In this document: one piece after another, positions 1 through 6,300 of the stretch
Numbering within the stretch: position 1 is the stretch's first letter
How the letters are laid out: each line of letters opens with the position of its first letter
Assembly: GCA_021817755.1 (NCBI GenBank)
Contig: JAKAGC010000174.1
Location: 1-7,705 of the forward strand
DNA length: 7,705 nucleotides
From: Acidobacteriota bacterium
Lineage (GTDB): Bacteria > Acidobacteriota > Aminicenantia > UBA2199
Reading direction: 5' to 3'
Made by a program: the position numbers and the translations under genes
The notes under the pieces: generated by a model
What the model was told of the DNA's origin: nothing
The model's input: only the letters and a program-made list of their open reading frames with translations
Database searches by the model: none

Positions 1-1185
1 TCCGTTACCGTAAATTGCTACGAAAAGAGCTTCTCGAAGAAGCGATTAACCACATCATAAAACGGCATGATGCATTACGGGTGCGTTTTGTGGAATCTCC
101 TTTTGAACCATTTCCGCTTCAATATATTTCCCAACATACTCGCTATTCCCTTGAAAGCAAGGATTTCAGTAAAGTAGACATCAATGAAAAACAAACCTCA
201 TTACAGCAGTGGATAGAAGAGAATTCACAACAGCCGTTTACATTTACCAATTCGCCATTGATCTATTTTGCATATCTGAAGTATGACAACGAGGAATCGG
301 GTTATTATATGAAGGTGCATCATATTATCGTAGACGGCTGGTCAGCTTACATGCTGTTCGAGGAAATCGATGATATTTATAAAAAGCTGGAAGAAGATAC
401 CAATATTGAAATCAACGGGGTGCCATCATATACTTCATATCTCGATGAAGAGCGCTCTTATCTTGCCTCAAGGCTTGCTTTACGGGACAAAGAATTCTGG
501 TTAAATGATCTTGTTCCGCTTCCTGACCCGGTTAATCTCTCTTCAAAAACTCCTCAAATGGGTCAGATCAAAGGAAACGTATTTAAATCCATTGTTCCTC
601 ATTCTTTAAGGACACAGATTAATCAATTCTGCCTGGACCGGAAGACATCGATTTATAAATTATTGTTCGGGGCATTGGCAGTTTATCTTTATCGAATATA
701 TAATCTGGAAGATGTCGTAATAGGAAGTGCTTCTCATAACCGTACTACTGAACAGAGACGAGAGACTGTGGGAATGTATGTCAGTACGATTCCAATCCGT
801 ATCCGAACAGCACCGAATATGGTTTTCACAGAATTGATCGATAATGTAGGACTGCAAATTAACCGGATTATAAAAAATCACCAGGAATACCCTTTTGATC
901 TTTTAATGGAAGAAATTCGCCAAAAAACAGGACTGGATCCCAATTATTTATTGAATATAACTCTGGTTGGTCACGGTGATCTAAAAGAAGGTGAATATCA
1001 AATGGATCATCATTTCGCAGGTTATGATCCGACTCATCTGACAATTCATGTCAACAATAAAATCGATCACGACCTCCTGGAACTGGAATGGGTATACCAG
1101 GAAGCGTTATTCACTCTTCCGCAAATCGAACAAATTAAGGAAGGACTCTTTACCATTATTGAAAATGCCCTTCTTGAACCAAAAC
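1..1185 (+). other. Condensation (C) domain, N-terminus missing
   Basis: This domain forms the peptide bond between the upstream carrier-bound chain and the amino acid loaded by this module. Visible motifs are RHDALRVRF (C2) near the 5' edge, the catalytic HHIIVDGWS at 318-344 (C3, HHxxxDG intact), VGMYVSTIPIRI at about 768-803 (C5) and YPFDLLMEEIR near 890-920 (C6). The first roughly 40-50 residues, including the C1 motif, lie outside the window. The motifs fit an ordinary condensation domain rather than an epimerase or a heterocyclase, which would carry DxxxxD in place of HHxxxDG. I cannot assign an LCL, DCL or starter subtype with confidence. Confidence 0.9.
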
Positions 1186-3308
1186 AGCTTTTATCGGGAA
1201 TTGAACTTGTTTCCACTGATACGAAAGAATTTCTATTAAATACATTAAATAATACCGATTCTCATTATCTGCCGATTCATTACTGTAACATGTTCCGAAA
1301 TATCGTAGAAAAGACGAAGGAAAATGTTGCAATTATCGGACCAATCACCTCCACTACTTCGTTATTGCCTGATACCGGCTTCCTTTCTTATGGTCAATTG
1401 GATAGACAATCGGATTTCCTGGCTCATCTATTAATGGAAAACGGAGCAGCGCCGGATTCGATCATAGGGATCATCTCTCATCCTTCAATCGAGATGATTG
1501 GGGGTATCCTGGGTATATTGAAATCAGGTGCTGCCTATCTTCCGATTAATCCACAATATCCACCGGATCGAATTACTTATATGCTGGCAGATAGCAATGT
1601 ATCCATACTACTGTGCTCAAAACAAATAGAAAAAGAAATTTCTTCTATCGGAAACTGGAAAGGTCTAAAAATATATCTTGAAGATTTACAAAGTTCTTCA
1701 TCTCATAATGAACCTGCTGCACACTCATTGCCTGAATTTTCCGAATTATCTCTCAATCACCTGGCTTACATTATTTACACATCGGGTTCAACAGGAAAAC
1801 CCAAAGCGGTTGCAGTAGAGCAAAGAAACCTTCTGGGTTATCTCCATGCATTTACAACGGAATTTAATCTTCACTCCAACGATGTTGTGATTCAACAATC
1901 CTCCATTGCTTTCGATGTTTTTGTGGAAGAGTTTTATCCCATACTTTCCGTGGGAGGGAAACTTGCAGTACCACTTCGAGAACACGTAGTGGATATGGAT
2001 GCTTTATCGCAATTCATTCTCCGGCACCAGGTGAGTATGATTTCCTGTTCACCTTTAATGCTAAATGAACTTAATAAACTGAAACCAACTGGAATGATCG
2101 ATTCGATACGCATTTTTATTAGCGGTGCGGACCGTTTGAATACCGCATACGTCGATACGTTACAAGACCGCAAAGATATACAGGTTTACAATACTTACGG
2201 TCCAACAGAATCAACAGTATGCGCCACCTACTACCCATGCAATTCAAGCTCCCCATCTTCAACTCCTATCGGAACCCCAATCTCCAATTACAAAGTCTAT
2301 GTTCTCGATAAATTCGGTAGCCTTGTTCCTACAGGCACCCCAGGCGAACTGTGCATCGCAGGACCGGGAATAACTCGCGGTTACCTTAATAACCCGGAAT
2401 TAACAAATGAACGGTTTTGTGCCTTCGGCGACCAGGAACCTTTTTATAAAAAGGTTCCTGGACTTCCAAAAATTTTTGATAATAATGTAAACTCTATAAA
2501 AAGTTTTTGTGGGGGTCCAGGGGGCGATTTTTATAAAAAGAGTCCCCTGGTATACAAAACAGGCGATTTATGCAGATGGGTATCTGATCCAACTGTTCCT
2601 GGTAAATTTGTTATTGAATTTTTGGGAAGAATCGATCAGCAGGTTAAGATTAGGGGTTTTCGTATTGAATTGGAGGAAATTGAAAACCATTTGATATCTC
2701 ATAAAGATATAAAAGAGGCGGCAGTATGTGTAAAAGGAGATGGGCAAGATTCGGCTCTATGGGCTTACATTGTTTTTAATAGTCAGGAGCTCTTGAATAA
2801 ATCGGATTTACGAGAATTCCTGAATGCCCGGGTGCCTGCTTTTATGATTCCGGATCATTTCATTCAAATAGAAAAATTGCCAATGACTGCAAATGGGAAA
2901 CTGGACCGAAAGAAATTGCCTAATTTGGAAGGTAAGCAACTTGGTGGAAAAGTCACCTTCATCGCACCGGATACAGGACTGGAAAAATCCATTGCTGCCG
3001 TTTGGGGTGAAGTACTGGGTTTAGAAAAGATCGGACTTCACGACAATTTCTTTGAAATAGGTGGAAACTCGTTAAAAGTCACTCAATTGAATACAAAATT
3101 AAAGAAAGTACTGAATAAAGATATACCAATGGTAGATATGTTCAAATATCAAACGATTCAATCTTTTGTGGAGTACTTGAATTCTCAAAATACCGAAGGC
3201 CGCGTAAAAGAAACATTGGAAGAAGATTCCCGGGCGCGTTCGGAATTAATTGAAAAAGCGAAAGATAGACGTATGTTGCAGAAAAACAAAAGACGAAGGG
3301 GTAATTAA
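1..3308 (+). CDS. NRPS subunit, C-A-PCP module (5' partial)
   Basis: This is the C-terminal part of a non-ribosomal peptide synthetase, a cytoplasmic enzyme that activates one amino acid and condenses it onto an upstream chain. The frame is open from base 3. A TTG at 15 lies inside a conserved condensation-domain helix (KELLEEAINHIIKRHDALR), so it is not the start and the gene begins upstream of the window. Domain order is C (to about 1185), A (about 1275-2925) and PCP (about 2955-3180), then a charged tail of about 40 residues ending KNKRRRGN at the TAA (3306-3308). All key catalytic motifs are present. There is no epimerase, methyltransferase or thioesterase, so the chain is passed on, most likely to the PKS gene that starts at the next base. 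The odd feature is an in-frame palindromic insertion at 2432-2550. The family assignment is certain; the substrate is inferred. Confidence 0.96.
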   Translation, partial: RYRKLLRKELLEEAINHIIKRHDALRVRFVESPFEPFPLQYISQHTRYSLESKDFSKVDINEKQTSLQQWIEENSQQPFTFTNSPLIYFAYLKYDNEESGYYMKVHHIIVDGWSAYMLFEEIDDIYKKLEEDTNIEINGVPSYTSYLDEERSYLASRLALRDKEFWLNDLVPLPDPVNLSSKTPQMGQIKGNVFKSIVPHSLRTQINQFCLDRKTSIYKLLFGALAVYLYRIYNLEDVVIGSASHNRTTEQRRETVGMYVSTIPIRIRTAPNMVFTELIDNVGLQINRIIKNHQEYPFDLLMEEIRQKTGLDPNYLLNITLVGHGDLKEGEYQMDHHFAGYDPTHLTIHVNNKIDHDLLELEWVYQEALFTLPQIEQIKEGLFTIIENALLEPKQLLSGIELVSTDTKEFLLNTLNNTDSHYLPIHYCNMFRNIVEKTKENVAIIGPITSTTSLLPDTGFLSYGQLDRQSDFLAHLLMENGAAPDSIIGIISHPSIEMIGGILGILKSGAAYLPINPQYPPDRITYMLADSNVSILLCSKQIEKEISSIGNWKGLKIYLEDLQSSSSHNEPAAHSLPEFSELSLNHLAYIIYTSGSTGKPKAVAVEQRNLLGYLHAFTTEFNLHSNDVVIQQSSIAFDVFVEEFYPILSVGGKLAVPLREHVVDMDALSQFILRHQVSMISCSPLMLNELNKLKPTGMIDSIRIFISGADRLNTAYVDTLQDRKDIQVYNTYGPTESTVCATYYPCNSSSPSSTPIGTPISNYKVYVLDKFGSLVPTGTPGELCIAGPGITRGYLNNPELTNERFCAFGDQEPFYKKVPGLPKIFDNNVNSIKSFCGGPGGDFYKKSPLVYKTGDLCRWVSDPTVPGKFVIEFLGRIDQQVKIRGFRIELEEIENHLISHKDIKEAAVCVKGDGQDSALWAYIVFNSQELLNKSDLREFLNARVPAFMIPDHFIQIEKLPMTANGKLDRKKLPNLEGKQLGGKVTFIAPDTGLEKSIAAVWGEVLGLEKIGLHDNFFEIGGNSLKVTQLNTKLKKVLNKDIPMVDMFKYQTIQSFVEYLNSQNTEGRVKETLEEDSRARSELIEKAKDRRMLQKNKRRRGN
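2432..2461. repeat. Perfect 30-base palindrome
   Basis: The left half, CCAGGAACCTTTTTA, is the exact reverse complement of the right half, TAAAAAGGTTCCTGG, with no spacer and no mismatch. It is the 5' unit of the composite element. It lies deep inside an open reading frame that continues for almost 850 bases, so it is not a terminator for this gene. In mRNA it could fold only with a small loop opened at the A/T centre. Confidence 0.93.
2432..2550 (+). repeat. Composite palindromic element inserted in frame in the A domain
   Basis: Three inverted-repeat units lie end to end inside the coding frame. Unit 1 (2432-2461) is a perfect 30-base palindrome centred on 2446/2447. Unit 2 (about 2460-2518) is an imperfect stem whose arms, near 2460-2475 and 2500-2518, both read GGAC...AAAA when the right arm is reverse-complemented; its loop is AT-rich. 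Unit 3 (2517-2550) is an imperfect 34-base palindrome with CCAGGGG/CCCCTGG ends. The centres of units 1 and 3 share a perfect 13-base direct repeat, TTTTTATAAAAAG (2441-2453 and 2528-2540), so the peptide contains FYKK twice. The encoded stretch, from FYKKVPG to DFYKKSP, lies between A6 and A7 and has no counterpart in GrsA. It looks like a dispersed palindromic element (REP/MITE class, or like the Rickettsia palindromic elements that sit inside genes). I infer this from structure, since only one copy is in the window. Confidence 0.75.
2955..3180 (+). other. Peptidyl carrier protein (PCP) domain
   Basis: This is a carrier domain for the activated amino acid and peptide. The sequence has the usual pattern IAAVWGEVLGLEKIGLHDNF followed by FEIGGNSLK. 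The serine at 3069-3071 is the expected phosphopantetheine attachment site. Length and motif spacing are normal, so it should be functional. Confidence 0.93.
3195..3305 (+). other. Charged basic C-terminal tail of the NRPS, possible docking segment
   Basis: After the PCP the protein ends in about 37 residues rich in E, K and R (EDSRARSELIEKAKDRR, then KNKRRRGN). The composition suggests a helical acidic-to-basic segment. Such tails at subunit ends often mediate handover to the next synthase. Here the next protein begins with a short acidic/polar leader (MSDQNEENKQTG) that could pair with it. The docking role is inferred from position and charge only. Confidence 0.4.
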
Positions 3309-3311
3309 ATG
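3295..3311 (+). promoter_or_regulatory. Ribosome binding site and TAA-ATG junction
   Basis: GAAGGGG (3295-3301) lies seven bases upstream of the ATG at 3309-3311, a strong Shine-Dalgarno sequence that fixes the start of the PKS gene. The upstream TAA (3306-3308) directly abuts the ATG. Both genes are in the same phase, so only this stop codon separates them. Translational coupling within one operon mRNA is likely. Confidence 0.88.
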
Positions 3312-6300
3312 TCAGATCAAAACGAAGAGAACAAACAAACTGGTTTGGAGATCGCTGTAATCGGTATGGCGGGGAGGTTTCCGGGTGCAGCCAATATCAA
3401 TGAATTCTGGGATAATTTAAAAAACGGAGTCGAATCAATTTCCTTTCTGACGGAAGAGGAAATCGAAGAATCCGGTATATCTCAAGAATTACTGGAAAAT
3501 CCCTTATTTGTGAAATCGAAAGGGGGTATTTTTGAAGGAAAGGAGTTTTTCGATGCACCTCTATTCGGCTACACTCCCCTGGAAGCAGAGATAATGGACC
3601 CTCAAACCCGGAAACTTCACGAAGGTGTCTGGGAAGCTCTTGAAAACGCAGGATATAACCCGGATGTTTATAATGGTTTGATCGGACTTTATGCAGGCTC
3701 TTCATCCAATTTCCACTGGGAAGGTTTAACTCTAGTGTCGGGTAAGCGGGATGAATTGGGCCAGTTTGCTTCGGCTCATTTAACTGGGAGAGAATTTTTA
3801 TCCACACTGGTTTCCTATAAACTCAATTTGAAAGGTCCAGCATTTACAGTTTTAACAGCCTGTTCCACCTCCCTTGTAGCCATTCACCTGGCCTGCCAAG
3901 GTTTATTAAACGGAGAGTGTCACATTGCGATTGCAGGTGGCGTAACAGTTGATACAGCAAATAAAAAAGGATATATGTACCGCGAAGGGATGATTATGTC
4001 GAAAGACGGGCACTGCCGTGCGTTCGATCATAAAGCCAGCGGTACTGCGGTTAGCAGCGGTATGGCGGTTGTGGTGCTTAAACCTCTCGAGGATGCAATA
4101 GCAGATAATGATTTCATCTATGCTGTTGTCAAAGGTACGGCTATTAATAATGACGGTACACGTAAAGGGGCTTTTTCGGCTCCGAGTATCGAAGGACAGG
4201 CGGAATTAATTCGTACGGCTCACCAGGTGGCGGAAGTAAACCCGGAAAGTATCGGGTATATCGAAACTCATGGGACAGGTACGGAATTGGGAGATCCGAT
4301 CGAAATCGAAGCATTGAAACTGGCTTTCGGAAATGTTAATAAACACAATTGCGCAATTGGTTCGGTAAAAACCAATATTGGTCATCTCGACGCAGCAGCA
4401 GGAGCAACGGGTTTTATTAAAGCGGTACTGTGCCTGAAAAACCGTCTTATTCCACCGAGTTTGAATTTCGAGCGTCCCAATCCTAAAATAGATTTTGAAA
4501 ACAGCCCTTTTTATGTCAATACTGCCCTATCGGAATGGAAGAATAACCATCATCCTTTACGCGCAGGAGTTAGCTCCTTTGGTATCGGAGGTACCAATGC
4601 GCACGCTGTCCTGGAAGAATACAGGGAACCGGATATGGAAAAACTTTCAGACGATCTTGTGGAATGCTCCAATCACTTATTCCTCTTTTCAGCAAAAACA
4701 ATTAATACACTTGAAAACATTATAGAGAATACCTTTCAATACCTTGAGAAAAATCGAACAGATATATCCGAAAAAGGATTATTACCCGATATCGCCTATA
4801 CATTGCAAGTAGGACGAAAAGCGCTACCTCACCGTAAAATGATGGTATGCCGAGATATAGACGAAGCAATTCAAAACCTGAATCCTCAAAACCGAAATAC
4901 GTTGAGATATGCTTCGGTATCAAACCAAAAACCACCTGTTATATTCATGTTTACAGGCCAGGGTTCCCAGTATATGAACATGGGGTTCGATTTGTACGAA
5001 AATGAAACGGTGTTTCGTGATGAAGTGGATAAATGTTTTGATATACTGGAAACAATCACTTCAACTAATATTAAAGAAATTCTCTATCCTTCTACAGCGA
5101 CTTCACAGCCACCGGCCATAAATCAAACCCAATACACTCAGCCTCTTCTTTTTGTTTTTGAATATGCACTTTCCAAACTGCTCATGCACTGGGGAATCCA
5201 ACCCTATGCCATGATTGGCCATAGTATTGGTGAGTATGTTGCCGCACATCTTTCGGGTGTTTTTTCACTGGAAGATGCACTTAAGCTGGTCATGCTAAGA
5301 GGAGAATTGATGCAGCGAATGCCGCAGGGTTCCATGCTGGGAGTCTCAGTTCCGCTGCAACAACTCGAACCGATTCTCCATGATAACCCGGGCGTATCGG
5401 TTGCAGCAGTAAACAGTCCTGATCAACTCGTACTTTCAGGCCCAACGGAAGCCATTGAAAAAGTGGCACAGCAATTAACCGGAAATGGAATGGAATCGAG
5501 ATTACTGCACACCTCCCATGCCTTCCATTCTTCCATGATGGACCCTATCCTCGATACTTTCAAATCTGGATTCAAACAAATTCAGTTAAATGCACCGGTA
5601 ATTCCTTATATTTCAAATGTTAGCGGTACATGGATAACCGTAGAAGAAGCAATTAGTCCAACTTATTGGGCGAACCATTTACGTCAACCGGTAATGTTTG
5701 CCAAAGGAATCGAGGAACTTCTGCAATTGGAAAATCCCATATTTATCGAAGTGGGACCAGGAAAATCATTGTGTACCTTCGTAAACCGCCATCCTTTAAA
5801 ATCAAGCGATCAGCCTATTATAAACCTTGTCCGGCACCCTAAAGAAGATATCCGGGATCAAAAATACCTGATCGAAAAATTGGGGTATCTCTGGCTCTAT
5901 GGAAAAACGATCGATTGGGATAAATTCTATGAAGAAGAAACCAGGAGACGAGTTCCTATTCCAACCTATCCCTTTGAAAAGAAACCCTACTGGTTGGAAC
6001 TGAAAAATGGTATTGTATCGCCTGGAACGCAGGGATTGGAAGTAATTTCCTCTTCGGTAAGTGCCAACAACGATTCGAATGAAGATGACCGGCACGATGG
6101 AAGAGCATCGCTGCCAACTCCATATATTGCCCCTGAAAACGAAACGGAAAAACACCTTGCAAAAATCTGGCAGAATTTTTTCGGTATAAAGCAGGTGGGA
6201 ATATTGGACGACTTTTTCGAGTTGGGAGGGGATTCGCTAAAAGCAAATGCTCTGGCTGCTAAAATCCACAAAGAATTCAATACTCCGATTTCATTCACTC

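Larger units (their letters stand above)
1275..2925 (+). other. Adenylation (A) domain, lysine-like specificity code
   Basis: This domain activates an amino acid with ATP and loads it on the downstream PCP. Core motifs run in order: LSYGQLD (A1), LKSGAAYLPINPQYP (A2), YTSGSTGKPKAV (A3, P-loop, from 1776), FDVFVEEF (A4, from 1911), NTYGPTE (A5, from 2190), GELCIAGPGITRGYL (A6), YKTGDL (A7), GRIDQQVKIRGFRIE (A8), VPAFMIP (A9) and NGKLDRK (A10, from 2892). Pocket residues placed by alignment to GrsA are D235 (1914), V236, E239 (1926), S278 (2043), I299 (2118), G301 (2124), T322 (2193), V330 (2217), C331 (2220) and K517 (2898). E239 suggests a basic side chain. The code resembles the bacitracin synthetase lysine code as I remember it. 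The A6-A7 segment is about 34 residues longer than in GrsA because of a palindromic insertion. Confidence 0.9.

Noticed and set aside
15..17. TTG as the start codon of the NRPS gene
   Set aside because: The frame is open back to base 3, and the TTG falls inside a conserved condensation-domain helix with no Shine-Dalgarno sequence visible upstream. The gene is truncated by the window.
2432..2461. Rho-independent terminator
   Set aside because: The palindrome has a stem and an adjacent T-run, but the T-run is inside the stem and not after it. It sits in the middle of an intact reading frame that continues through A7-A10 and the PCP.
3180..3308. Thioesterase or epimerase at the end of the NRPS
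   Set aside because: Only about 40 charged residues follow the PCP, with no GxSxG or HHxxxDG motif, so chain release or epimerisation at this point is not supported.
5994..6120. Hidden ketoreductase or other reductive domain between AT and ACP
   Set aside because: The interval is about 40 residues of polar, low-complexity linker (for example SANNDSNEDD) with no Rossmann GxGxxG motif. It is far too short for a reductive domain.
5802..6298. Overlapping minus-strand open frames of about 100 residues
   Set aside because: They lie opposite the well-conserved AT-to-ACP coding region, show no recognisable domain, and are aromatic/arginine-rich as expected for antisense shadows. The other minus-strand and off-frame open frames in the window were rejected for the same reason.
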